DNA of 64,000 nt from Youhaiella tibetensis (GTDB taxonomy: Bacteria; Pseudomonadota; Alphaproteobacteria; Rhizobiales; Devosiaceae). Location of the stretch: contig NZ_CP041690.1 in NCBI RefSeq assembly GCF_008000755.1, positions 2,605,260 through 2,669,259 on the forward strand. Direction: 5' to 3'. The position numbers were made by a program, and so were the translations under genes. Shown here one piece after another: positions 41,845 to 50,153 of this stretch. The notes under the pieces were generated by a model. The model had not been told where the DNA came from. It saw only the letters and a program-made list of their open reading frames with translations, and ran no database searches. How positions within the stretch are numbered: position 1 is the stretch's first letter; the number at the start of each line of letters is the position of its first letter.

Positions 41845-43224
41845 CTATTCGAGCGGCTTGAGCTCCTGCAGCATCGTCGGAATGAGCTCGCTGACGGTCG
41901 GGTGAATGTGCATCGCCCGCTTGATCACGGTGTAGGGCACCTTGCCCGCCATGGCATCGAGGATCGTGTGGACGATCTCGTCGCCTTCCGTGCAGAGGAA
42001 AGCCGCGCCCAGGAACTGCTCGCTGTCGGCATCGACCAGCACCTTCATGAAGCCCTGCGTCTCGCCCTTTTCCTTGGCGCGTCCGACCCGGGTCATCGGC
42101 ATCTTGCCGGCCAGAACCCGCCGGCCGCTCTTGCGCGCCTCCGCCTCGCTCATTCCCACCCGGCCCAGCGGCGGATCGACGAAGAGGGCATAGGTATCGA
42201 TGCGATCGCTCACGCGCCGCGGGTCGTTGTCGAGGAGATTGCCGGCCACCACTTCGAAGTCGTTGTAGGAGGTGTGGGTGAACGCGCCATGCCCGGTGAC
42301 GTCCCCCATGGCCCAGATGCCCTCGGCACTGGTGCGCAACTGGTCATCGACCTTGATGTAGCCGCGCTCGTTGGTGACCACCTCCGACGGCAGGTCGAGA
42401 GCTTCGACATTGGGGACCCGCCCGATCGCCAGCAGCAGGTGGGAGCCTTCCGCCGTCATGCTCATGCCCCCAGCATTGGCATTGAGCTTGACCCCGCCGC
42501 CCTCCATGGCCGACACCGCTATGTCCCGCGCGTTGAGATGGATGGCGATCCCCTCCCCCTCGAGAACCTGGCGGATGGTGTCGGAGACGTCAGGATCCTC
42601 CCGCCCGATGAGGCGGTCGCCATGCTCGATGACGGTGACGCGCGAGCCGAAGCGCGCGAACATCTGCGCGAATTCCAGCCCGATATAGCTGCCGCCGACG
42701 ATGATCAGGTGCTCGGGCAGGACATCGAGGTCCATGATGGATTCGTTGGTGAGGTAGGGAATGCCGGCCAGCCCCGGCCAATCCGGCACCACCGGCCGTC
42801 CGCCGGTATTGATGAAGATACGCGGCGCGGCGAACACGCGATCGCCCGCCGTGATCTCGCGCGGACCGGAGAACCGGGCAGTCTCCCAGACCAGTTCGAG
42901 GTTTTCCGTGCCCTCGATCCAGTCGACGAGGCCCTTGGCCGACGTCTCGACGATCTTGTCCTTGCGCGCCTTGACCGCCTTCATGTCCACGCTCACCGCC
43001 CCCCCGACCGAGACGCCGTACTCGGAGGCCCTGCGGGCCATGTGCGCGACCCTGGCGCTGGCGACCATGGTCTTGGTGGGCATGCAGCCGTTGTTGACGC
43101 AGGTGCCGCCCATGTGGCTGCGCTCGATGATGACGGTCTTCATCCCCGCCTGAGCGAGCCTGACGGCCAGGAACGGTCCCGCCTGGCCGCCTCCGATCAC
43201 GATTGCATCGACTTGTTCGGCCAT
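41845..43224 (-). CDS. FAD-dependent pyridine nucleotide-disulfide oxidoreductase (MerA-like)
   Basis: 459-residue flavoprotein. FAD loop VIGGGQAGPFLA (9-20), redox-active Cys42 and Cys47 in GGTCVNNGCMPTKT, NAD(P) loop IIVGGSYIGLEFAQMF, and the C-terminal dimer-interface HIHPTVSELIPT supplying the partner His. It resembles mercuric reductase and dihydrolipoamide dehydrogenase but has neither an N-terminal HMA domain nor the C-terminal Cys pair of MerA, and no mer or 2-oxo-acid genes are near. The electron acceptor is therefore unknown. ATG 43224. It converges on the sulfite-oxidase-like gene. Confidence 0.85.
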   Translation of the reverse strand: MAEQVDAIVIGGGQAGPFLAVRLAQAGMKTVIIERSHMGGTCVNNGCMPTKTMVASARVAHMARRASEYGVSVGGAVSVDMKAVKARKDKIVETSAKGLVDWIEGTENLELVWETARFSGPREITAGDRVFAAPRIFINTGGRPVVPDWPGLAGIPYLTNESIMDLDVLPEHLIIVGGSYIGLEFAQMFARFGSRVTVIEHGDRLIGREDPDVSDTIRQVLEGEGIAIHLNARDIAVSAMEGGGVKLNANAGGMSMTAEGSHLLLAIGRVPNVEALDLPSEVVTNERGYIKVDDQLRTSAEGIWAMGDVTGHGAFTHTSYNDFEVVAGNLLDNDPRRVSDRIDTYALFVDPPLGRVGMSEAEARKSGRRVLAGKMPMTRVGRAKEKGETQGFMKVLVDADSEQFLGAAFLCTEGDEIVHTILDAMAGKVPYTVIKRAMHIHPTVSELIPTMLQELKPLE

Positions 43225-43364
43225 GGGTCCGGTCTCCCTGATTTGGCGCGGAGCCTAGCAGGGAGCGCCTGCATCCCCAAGCCGGGCCGCCTTATTTATG
43301 GATAACGAAACCTTAAATCCGTTCCGCTAGGGTCTGGATGCTTCACTAGCCAGGGATCCCTCGA

Positions 43365-43769
43365 TTGCCCGCTTCCGCCGCCAGCTTCTTCAGCCTCAAC
43401 ACTGCCGCGAGCAACTACAGCCAGCTCACGCAGATGACGGAGAACGGCTATTTCCGCGGCACGGACGGCAAGATGCACATGAACGGCTCGTTCAAGGGCC
43501 GCGACGGCAAGTACCACCCCAAGGGTGCGTTCGTGGGCAATGACGGGCTGTATCACGTGCAGGGCTCCACGCTCGGACGCGACCGCAAGTATCACCTGCC
43601 CGGCTCCTTCCTCGGCCGGGACGGCGCCTATCACATCAAGGGCTCGTTCGTCGGCACGGACGGCAAGTACCACGGACCGGGCGCCGTGCGGCAGCGCGAC
43701 GGCACCTACAAGGAAACCCGCTCGAGCGTGAGCCTGATGCAGCTCGAAGCCAGCAATTGCGTGGTGTGA
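43365..43769 (+). CDS. Protein of 13-residue tandem repeats (unknown)
   Basis: 134 residues, not recognised as any family. Residues 28-105 are six exact-length 13-residue repeats with consensus G-S-F-x-G-x-D-G-K-Y-H-x-x, and 106-117 is a degenerate seventh. Each has invariant Gly1, Gly5, Asp7 and Tyr/Met10-His11, so the fold is probably a regular beta-solenoid or string of beta-hairpins. Flanks: a Ser/Ala/Asn-rich N-terminus and a Ser/Leu C-terminus ending in NCVV. No signal peptide is evident. The start is TTG 43365, with AGGGA eight bases upstream; ATG 43434 lacks a ribosome site. The gene is followed by a terminator. Confidence 0.7.
   Translation: MPASAASFFSLNTAASNYSQLTQMTENGYFRGTDGKMHMNGSFKGRDGKYHPKGAFVGNDGLYHVQGSTLGRDRKYHLPGSFLGRDGAYHIKGSFVGTDGKYHGPGAVRQRDGTYKETRSSVSLMQLEASNCVV
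43446..43715 (+). repeat. 39-bp tandem coding repeats (six full, one partial)
   Basis: Repeat units encoding G-x-F-x-G-x-D-G-x-Y-H-x-x start every 39 bases from 43446, and the seventh is truncated at 43715. The units are in frame, and the DNA copies share blocks such as GACGGCAAGTA and CGGCTCSTTC-like stretches with third-base drift, indicating old duplication kept by selection on the protein. Confidence 0.75.
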
Positions 43770-43773
43770 ATAG

Positions 43774-43812
43774 AAAAGGCCCCGATCACCATCTCTGATG
43801 ATCGAGGCCTTT
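43774..43812 (+). terminator. Intrinsic terminator after the repeat-protein gene
   Basis: AAAGGCCCCGATCA, loop, TGATCGAGGCCTTT: a 14-bp stem with one mismatch, ending in TTT, five bases after the stop codon. Confidence 0.8.
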
Positions 43813-44072
43813 GGAGAAACGTGCCCGCCGCACTGTTGAGGGCTTGGGGGACAGCGGCGTTCGCGCCTCTCTCGCTCACCGGTGCATGGGTCGTTTGCAG
43901 GGTCCAGTGAACTGCCTCACTAGATGGGGTGCATTTGCGGCAGAAAAAGTGCGCTTCACTCAATGGTGAACCCGTTGTTAGCAATGCGCTCACGGTTGCC
44001 CAAACGCGACGAAGCTGTCATGGCTTTGCGCTAGAGCGCTGCCTCGAAAAGGTTACGCGAAGAGAGCGAACA
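43813..44072. other. Leader/upstream region of amn, no gene seen
   Basis: 260 bp before the AMP nucleosidase start. The frame is open back to 43929, but no homology starts before ATG 44073 and no ribosome site supports the extension. I see no tRNA, riboswitch-like structure or strong promoter that I would call. Confidence 0.5.
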
Positions 44073-45548
44073 ATGCCCACGATCAGCCCCGAATCCATGC
44101 CCCTGAAGGGCTTCACCGACCCGCAGGAAGCCTGGGCTTACATCGACGAAATCTATAAGAGAAACACGGGCTTCATCCGCATGCACCTGGACGCGCTGGC
44201 GCGCGGCGTTGTGCCGGCGGGCAAGGTGCGGGCCTATTATCCTTCCGTGCAGGTGACCTCCAAGAGCTACGGCAAGACCGACTCCACACTGCCCTACGGA
44301 TACCTGCACACGCCGGGCGTCTACCGCACGACGATCACGGCGACGGACCTGTTCAAGAACTACCTGATCGAGCAGTTCGCCGTGCTCCTCAAGAATCACG
44401 GCGGCACCATCGAAGTGGGCGAATCCGCAACCCCAATTCCACTCCATTTCGCGGTGCAGCCGACCGAGCGCGTCAACGGCGAAGCGCTCAACGCCCTGGG
44501 CATTCCGCTGCGCGACATTTTCGATGCGCCGGACCTCGCCCATGCCGACGACGAGATCGCCAACGGCACCTTCGTGCCGCCCCAGGGCGGCCCCTACCCG
44601 CTCTCGGCCTTCACCGCCCCGCGCATCGACTATTCCCTGCACCGGCTCACCCATTACACGGGCACCGATGCCGAGCATTTCCAGAATTTCGTGATCTTCA
44701 CGAACTATCAGTTCTATATCGACGAGTTCTGCCGCATCGCGCGCGACCACATGGAGAGCGGCCACGGCTATTACGACGCCTTCGTCGAGCCCGGCAACGC
44801 CATCACCATCAACAAGCGCCATGGCGGCGGCACCGAAGGCACGCCCTCGACCCGCGTGCCGCAGATGCCGGCCTATCACCTGGTCGGCGAGCGCGGCCGG
44901 GGCATCACGATGGTCAACATCGGGGTCGGCCCCTCCAACGCCAAGACCATCACCGACCACATCGCCGTACTGCGCCCGCACGCCTGGATCATGCTGGGCC
45001 ACTGTGCGGGGCTGCGCAATTCCCAGGAGCTGGGCGATTACGTGCTGGCCCACGCCTATGTGCGCGAGGACCACGTGCTCGACGCCGACCTGCCGCTCAC
45101 GGTGCCGGTGCCGGCGCTGGCCGAAATCCAGGTTTCGCTCGAACAGGCGGTGGCCGAGGTCACCAAGCTCGAGGGGCTCGAAACCAAGCGCATCATGCGC
45201 ACGGGCACGGTAGCGAGCTTCGACAACCGCAACTGGGAACTGCTCGACCAGCGCGAGATCGTCAAGCGCCTGAGCCAGTCGCGCGCGGTGGCGCTCGACA
45301 TGGAAAGCGCCACGATCGCCGCCAACGGCTTCCGGTTCCGCGTGCCCTACGGCACCCTGCTCTGCGTCTCGGACAAGCCGCTGCATGGCGAGCTGAAACT
45401 GCCGGGCATGGCTTCGGACTTCTACCGCACCCAGGTGAGCCAGCACCTGCTCATCGGGCTGCGCGCCATGGAAATCCTGCGCGACCAACCGCCGGAACGG
45501 CTGCACTCGCGCAAGCTGCGCAGCTTTGCGGAGACGGCGTTCCAGTAG
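44073..45548 (+). CDS. amn: AMP nucleosidase
   Basis: 491-residue enzyme that splits AMP to adenine and ribose-5-phosphate, controlling the adenylate pool. N-terminal ~180 residues form the AMP-nucleosidase-specific domain (YYPSVQVTSKSYGKTDSTLPYGYLHTPGVYRTTIT); the rest is a purine-phosphorylase-like fold with MVNIGVGPSNAKTITDHIAVLRPHAWIMLGHCAGLRNSQELGDYVLAHAYVREDHVLD and the substrate Glu in VALDMESATIAANGFRFRVPYGTLLCVSDKPLHGE. Length matches E. coli Amn. ATG 44073 is used; an upstream extension to 43929 lacks support. Monocistronic. Confidence 0.95.
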   Translation: MPTISPESMPLKGFTDPQEAWAYIDEIYKRNTGFIRMHLDALARGVVPAGKVRAYYPSVQVTSKSYGKTDSTLPYGYLHTPGVYRTTITATDLFKNYLIEQFAVLLKNHGGTIEVGESATPIPLHFAVQPTERVNGEALNALGIPLRDIFDAPDLAHADDEIANGTFVPPQGGPYPLSAFTAPRIDYSLHRLTHYTGTDAEHFQNFVIFTNYQFYIDEFCRIARDHMESGHGYYDAFVEPGNAITINKRHGGGTEGTPSTRVPQMPAYHLVGERGRGITMVNIGVGPSNAKTITDHIAVLRPHAWIMLGHCAGLRNSQELGDYVLAHAYVREDHVLDADLPLTVPVPALAEIQVSLEQAVAEVTKLEGLETKRIMRTGTVASFDNRNWELLDQREIVKRLSQSRAVALDMESATIAANGFRFRVPYGTLLCVSDKPLHGELKLPGMASDFYRTQVSQHLLIGLRAMEILRDQPPERLHSRKLRSFAETAFQ

Positions 45549-45698
45549 AGCCCGTCACCCGATCTTCCTTCACCCCGATCTTCCCCGGCCGCAGAGCCGG
45601 GGCCCACGTAAGGCTCCACTCGGGCGGAGGGGTGCAATGGGCCCCTTTGCATTTGCGTTATGGTTAGATTGCGGGCGTGACAGACCGGGACGGCTCGC

Positions 45699-45801
45699 TT
45701 CCCTCCCCCTTGTGGGGAGGGATTGAGGGTGGGGAGCAGCCTAAAGACTCCGAGCTCGCTTCTCCCCCACCCTTGTTCCCTCCCCACAAGGGGGAGGGAG
45801 A
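45699..45801. repeat. Large intergenic palindromic element
   Basis: The left arm near 45699-45737 (CTTCCCTCCCCCTTGTGGGG, then AGGGATTGAGGGTGGGG) is nearly the reverse complement of the right arm 45763-45801, which reads CCCCCACCCTTGTTCCCTCC then CCACAAGGGGGAGGGAG. Arms differ at about five positions over ~38 nt and are separated by a ~25-nt loop. It resembles the intergenic palindromic repeats common in Hyphomicrobiales genomes; an active element or a transcript-end structure is possible. Confidence 0.75.
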
Positions 45802-46017
45802 CCTGCTGGCGCGATCGTGCTCACCTGCTTGCGCTCGCTGCCCTGGCTAGGCGGTTCCTTCTCACCCTCAACGCCATGATGAGGTCCGGTCCAACTTCGC
45901 AGCGTGAATTACAGTTGCCGGATAAGTACGGGAAGGTCAGTGGGAGTGGCGAGTGTTGTGGTCAAGCGCACCAGTGGTTAAGCGCGACAGTCGTGGCTTA
46001 AGCACACCAAAAGCAAA

Positions 46018-46033
46018 GGGGGCCGCAGCCCCC
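46018..46033 (-). terminator. Intrinsic terminator of maeB
   Basis: Stem GGGGGC / GCCCCC with a CGCA loop; on the minus strand the stem is followed by TTTGCTTTTGG, a suitable T-run, 25 bp after the maeB stop. Confidence 0.7.
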
Positions 46034-46057
46034 TCTTCATTCCACGCCCAGCGAACC

Positions 46058-48343
46058 TCACAGCTCCGCGGAGATCGATTCCGTGGCGGCGATGGAGGCC
46101 ATGTTGACGATGCCGCGGCTGGTGACCGATGGGGCCAGGATGTGCGCGGGCGCGCGGGTGCCCATCAGGATGGGGCCGACTGCAAGTGCGTTGTTCATTT
46201 CCTTGAGCAAGGTCATGGAAAGATTCGCTGAATCCAGGTTCGGGAAGATCAGCAGATTGGCTTCGCCCTTGAGCACGGTATCGGGAATATAGCGCTCGCG
46301 CAGGTCGGGATTGAGGGCAAGGTCGCCCTGCATTTCGCCCTCGGCGATGAGGTCGGGCGCCACCGCCTTGAGCTTCTGGTAGGCCTCGCGCATCTTGAAG
46401 GCGCTGTCGCCATCGCGTGAACCAAAGTTGGAATAGCTCAGCAGCGCCACCTTGGCTTCGATGTTGAAGCGCTTGAGATGGTCGCGCGCCTGGAGCGCGA
46501 TCGCCACGATCTCGTCGGCGGTGGGGTCCTGGTTGACATAGGTGTCGGCCAGGAAGAACGCGCCGCGCGGCATAATGAGCATCGAGAGCGCCGAAACGTC
46601 CTTCACCCCATCCTGGAGCCCAATCACGGAACGGATGTCGCGCACGTGCTTGATGTAGCGGCCCTGAAGGCCGCAGAGCAGCGCGTCGGCCTCCCCGCGC
46701 TTGACCGCCAGCGCGCCGATGACCGTGGTGTTGGTGCGCACGATGGTGCGCGCGGTATCGGGGGTCACCCCGCTCCGGCCCACCAGGGAATGGAAGAGAG
46801 CCACATAGTCGCGATAGCGCGGATCGTCCTCGGGATTGATGACCTCGAGGTCGCGCGAAAGGTCGAGCGAGAGGCCAAAGCGCGCGATGCGGGCCTCGAT
46901 GACGCTCGGGCGGCCGATGAGGATCGGGCGGGCGATCTGCTCTTCGAGCAGCACCTGGGCGGCGCGCAGAACGCGCTCGTCCTCGCCATCGGCAAAGGCG
47001 ATCCGCTTGTTCTGGCCATGGGCGCGATCGATGATCGGCTTCATGACCAGGCCCGAGCGGAACACGAAGCGGTTGAGGCTGTCGTTGTAGGCGACGAAAT
47101 CCTCGATCGGCCGCTTGGCCACGCCTGAGTCCATCGCCGCGCGCGCCACGGCCGGCGCGATGCGAAGAATCAGGCGCTGGTCGAACGGGTTCGGGATGAT
47201 GTGCTCGGGGCCGTAGATGGCCGGAGCGCCCGAGGGCGAGACTTCCAGGCCCGGCTCATGGGCGAGCTTGGCGATGGCCTTGACCGCGGCCAGCTTCATC
47301 TCCTCGTTGATCGCGGTTGCGCCCACGTCGAGCGCGCCGCGGAAGATGAAGGGGAAGCACAGAACGTTGTTGACCTGGTTTGGGTAGTCAGACCGGCCGG
47401 TGCACACCATGGCGTCCGGGCGCGTGGCCTTGGCGACTTCCGGCATGATCTCGGGATTGGGGTTGGCAAGCGCCATGACCAGCGGCTTGGGACCCATGCG
47501 CGAGAGCATTTCGGGCGAAAGCGCGCCTGCGGCCGACAGGCCAAGGAAAATGTCAGCGCCATCAATGACTTCGGCAAGCGTCGTCGCTTCGCTGGTCTGG
47601 GCGAACTTGGAGCGCCATTTATCGAGCACGTCGGTACGCTTGTGCGTGACGAGCCCGTCCTTGTCGCCGACCCAGATATTCTCGATCTTCGCGCCGAGCG
47701 CCACGAGGATGTTGAGGCACGCAATGGCCGCCGCGCCGGCGCCAGACGTGCAGATCTTGACGTCCTCGATCTTCTTGCCGGCCAGTTCGAGACCGTTGAG
47801 CACCGCCGCGCCCACGATGATGGCCGTGCCGTGCTGGTCGTCATGGAACACCGGAATGTTCATGCGCGCCCGCAGCGCTTCCTCGATCTCGAAGCAGTCG
47901 GGCGCCTTGATGTCCTCAAGGTTGATACCGCCGAAGGTCGGCTCGAGCGGGGCCACGACCTCGATGAACTTCTTGGGGTCGAGTTCGTCGATCTCGATGT
48001 CGAAGACGTCGATGCCTGCAAACTTCTTGAAGAGGACCGCCTTGCCTTCCATGACCGGCTTGCTGGCCAGCGCGCCGATGGAGCCCAGGCCGAGAACGGC
48101 GGTGCCGTTGGAAATGACGGCCACGAGGTTGCCGCGCGACGTGTAGCGGGTGACGGCGTCCGGATTGGCGGCGATTTCCTCGCACGGAGCGGCTACACCG
48201 GGGGAATAGGCGAGCGCCAGGTCGCGCTGGTTGCCCAGCGGCTTGGTCGGCTGGATTTCAAGCTTGCCGGGCTTGGGAAACTCATGGAAATGCAGCGCCG
48301 CTTCGCGCAACGCTTTTTTCTGCTCGCTCATGTCCGACGACAT
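46058..48343 (-). CDS. maeB: NADP-dependent malic enzyme with phosphotransacetylase-like domain
   Basis: 761-residue two-domain protein. The N-terminal ~430 residues form malic enzyme ([76 protein letters not shown] with the catalytic/metal residues), oxidatively decarboxylating malate to pyruvate with NADP+. The C-terminal ~320 residues are phosphotransacetylase-like ([15 protein letters not shown] ... [27 protein letters not shown]) and are thought to be regulatory, sensing acetyl-CoA, in MaeB/DME proteins. Start ATG 48343 has CAGGGGG six bases upstream. Located downstream of the EAL-domain gene. Confidence 0.95.
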   Translation of the reverse strand: MSSDMSEQKKALREAALHFHEFPKPGKLEIQPTKPLGNQRDLALAYSPGVAAPCEEIAANPDAVTRYTSRGNLVAVISNGTAVLGLGSIGALASKPVMEGKAVLFKKFAGIDVFDIEIDELDPKKFIEVVAPLEPTFGGINLEDIKAPDCFEIEEALRARMNIPVFHDDQHGTAIIVGAAVLNGLELAGKKIEDVKICTSGAGAAAIACLNILVALGAKIENIWVGDKDGLVTHKRTDVLDKWRSKFAQTSEATTLAEVIDGADIFLGLSAAGALSPEMLSRMGPKPLVMALANPNPEIMPEVAKATRPDAMVCTGRSDYPNQVNNVLCFPFIFRGALDVGATAINEEMKLAAVKAIAKLAHEPGLEVSPSGAPAIYGPEHIIPNPFDQRLILRIAPAVARAAMDSGVAKRPIEDFVAYNDSLNRFVFRSGLVMKPIIDRAHGQNKRIAFADGEDERVLRAAQVLLEEQIARPILIGRPSVIEARIARFGLSLDLSRDLEVINPEDDPRYRDYVALFHSLVGRSGVTPDTARTIVRTNTTVIGALAVKRGEADALLCGLQGRYIKHVRDIRSVIGLQDGVKDVSALSMLIMPRGAFFLADTYVNQDPTADEIVAIALQARDHLKRFNIEAKVALLSYSNFGSRDGDSAFKMREAYQKLKAVAPDLIAEGEMQGDLALNPDLRERYIPDTVLKGEANLLIFPNLDSANLSMTLLKEMNNALAVGPILMGTRAPAHILAPSVTSRGIVNMASIAATESISAEL

Positions 48344-48415
48344 GCTGGCCCCCTGCTATTTTCGTGGGGTTGTCCTGCCACTAAACCGAGACAAATGAAA
48401 GGCGCAAAAACGGGT

Positions 48416-50041
48416 TTACGCCGCTGCCGGCTTGAGCTTTCCGCCCGAGGTGACGCCGCCCTTGGAGGGAACGTTGAGCCCGCGCGCGAGCTCGCGGAAC
48501 TGGGCAACCTTGAGCGCGGGCGCAAAGAGGAAGCCCTGGGCCATGAGCACGCCGTGGTTGCGCAGGTAGATGGCCTGCTCCTGCGTCTCGACGCCTTCGG
48601 CGATGACCTCTGTACCGAGATCCCGCGCCATGGCCACCAGGCCATCGAGCACCGGGACGGTGGTGGTATCGGCCTTGACCATATCCACGAACACCCGGTC
48701 GATCTTGATGATATCGACGCCCAGCGTCTGCATGTAGGCAAGGTTCGAGTGGCCGGTGCCCACATCGTCCATGGCCAGCTTGCAGCCCAGGGCATGCAGG
48801 CCCGCGATGACGCTGTTGGCGGCCGTCGAATTGCCGATGGGTCGCCGTTCGGTGATTTCGAAGCACAGCTGGCGGAAGCCGATGGGGGAATCCCCGAAGA
48901 TGGCCTGCACGTCCTCCACGATCGTCGAGTCGCGGAAATGGCCCTCGAAGAGGTTGATGGAAATCTTGAGGTCCGGGATCTCGCGGGCGAGATCGGACAT
49001 ATCCACCCTCACCTGTTCCATGAGGCTGAGCGTCATCGGCACGGCCAGGCCCGTGACCTCGGCATAGTCGATGAACGAGCCGGGCGGCACGATCTGGCCG
49101 TTGCGCTTCTCCCAGCGGCAGAGCACCTCGCAGCCGGCGATCTTGCCCGTCGCCAGGTTCACCACCGGTTGGTAGTAGGGCTTGATCTCGCCGGCCTGGA
49201 TGGCGCGCTCGAGATCGAAGGCGGGCAACTGGGAACGGCGCACATACTGAAGCATGAGCAGCAAGAACGCCCCGCTCATGGCTGCCGCGATGACAGTGAA
49301 GCTCAGATCGAGATCGGAATAGGTGGAGCGCACCAGCGCGAACGGCAGGGCTGCGTCGACGCGCAGCGGCAGCTCGCCTGCGAAGGCCTGGGCGGTAATG
49401 AACTCGGCATCGCTCGAGCGGCGCTCATAGGGCGTGGGATCGCCCGAAGTGCTGATCGGGGTACCGTTGGTCAGCGAGACCTGCGCCATGCCGCCGGTCG
49501 TCAGGTCCTGCGCGACGGTCTCGGGCGGGAACGGCAGCACGGGCACGAAGGCCGAGATCCGGCGGGTCGTGCTGTAGCTCTGCGTGATCTTGAAGGCCGG
49601 CACGTCCAGGTCCGCCAGGCGCACCACTGCAATCGTCTCGGTGCGGCCCGGGATGCCCAGGTCGTCGGACAGACGGGTATATTTCACCTCGCGCCCGAAG
49701 GCGTCGCAGAACTGGGCCCCATCGGTGTTCTCGACCAGGATCTGGCGCAGGTAGAGGTTGGATTCCATCTCCTTGAGCACGTTGCCGACGAAGGTCGGCG
49801 TGCACAACGACGGACTCTCGGCCACGATGGTCCGCAGACCGGCAATGCCGGCATTGGCGGTGGCCTGGATCTTTTCGGTGACGTGCTCGATGCCGGCCTG
49901 CAGCACCCCCTGCTCGCGCACCCGCACGTAGTTGTCGAGGAGATAGTCCACGCCCAGGACCGGCACGAAGGCTATGAGGGCCGTCAGCAGCACGACGATG
50001 TGTGAGTACCGGGATTTCACGCTGCGCGGTTCCAAGGACAC
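48416..50041 (-). CDS. CSS-motif EAL-domain c-di-GMP phosphodiesterase
   Basis: 541 residues: a first TM helix (HIVVLLTALIAFVPVLGVDYLL), a periplasmic CSS-motif domain (~35-245) with Cys in PSLCTPTF and AQFCDAFG, a second TM helix (SFTVIAAAMSGAFLLLMLQYV), then a cytoplasmic EAL domain (~280-530). The signature reads EVL (GCEVLCRWEKR) in place of EAL; the metal residues DDVGTGHSN, the Lys in IIKIDRVF and EVIAEGVET are kept, so activity is likely. CSS domains sense redox through disulfide formation in other bacteria. The start is GTG 50041 with AGGGA upstream. It degrades c-di-GMP, opposing enzymes such as the cyclase at 1092. Confidence 0.9.
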   Translation of the reverse strand: MSLEPRSVKSRYSHIVVLLTALIAFVPVLGVDYLLDNYVRVREQGVLQAGIEHVTEKIQATANAGIAGLRTIVAESPSLCTPTFVGNVLKEMESNLYLRQILVENTDGAQFCDAFGREVKYTRLSDDLGIPGRTETIAVVRLADLDVPAFKITQSYSTTRRISAFVPVLPFPPETVAQDLTTGGMAQVSLTNGTPISTSGDPTPYERRSSDAEFITAQAFAGELPLRVDAALPFALVRSTYSDLDLSFTVIAAAMSGAFLLLMLQYVRRSQLPAFDLERAIQAGEIKPYYQPVVNLATGKIAGCEVLCRWEKRNGQIVPPGSFIDYAEVTGLAVPMTLSLMEQVRVDMSDLAREIPDLKISINLFEGHFRDSTIVEDVQAIFGDSPIGFRQLCFEITERRPIGNSTAANSVIAGLHALGCKLAMDDVGTGHSNLAYMQTLGVDIIKIDRVFVDMVKADTTTVPVLDGLVAMARDLGTEVIAEGVETQEQAIYLRNHGVLMAQGFLFAPALKVAQFRELARGLNVPSKGGVTSGGKLKPAAA

Positions 50042-50098
50042 GGATCCCTATTACCGCTAGCAAGGGCCGCTTAAATTGGCGTTAAACGCGCAACAGGC

Positions 50099-50124
50099 AA
50101 AAGGCGGCACAAGTGCCGCCTTTT
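50099..50124 (-). terminator. Intrinsic terminator of aspS
   Basis: AAAAGGCGGCAC / GTGCCGCCTTTT, a perfect 12-base inverted repeat with AA between the arms, which becomes a 9-bp stem with a short ACAAGT-type loop. T-runs flank both sides, so it can act bidirectionally. It lies 30 bp after the aspS stop. Confidence 0.85.
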
Positions 50125-50153
50125 CAGATGTTTGGCTTGATGGGGCGTGAGCC

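Larger units (their letters stand above)
45549..46057. other. 509-bp convergent intergenic region with large palindrome
   Basis: Between amn and the convergent maeB gene. It contains a CCCCGG/CCGGGG hairpin (45580-45602), a ~38-nt inverted repeat (45699-45801) and the maeB terminator (46018-46033). Small open frames occur but have no ribosome sites or recognisable sequence. No gene called. Confidence 0.7.

Noticed and set aside
41845-43224. Mercury resistance (MerA)
   Set aside because: The protein lacks the HMA domain and C-terminal cysteine pair of MerA, and there are no other mer genes.
43446-43715. CRISPR array at the 39-bp repeats
   Set aside because: The units are contiguous without spacers, in frame, and encode a regular protein repeat; no cas gene is near.
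47201-50005. A 934-codon open frame on the plus strand
   Set aside because: It lies opposite maeB and the EAL gene, both with clear domains. Composition and lack of a ribosome site mark it as an antisense shadow.
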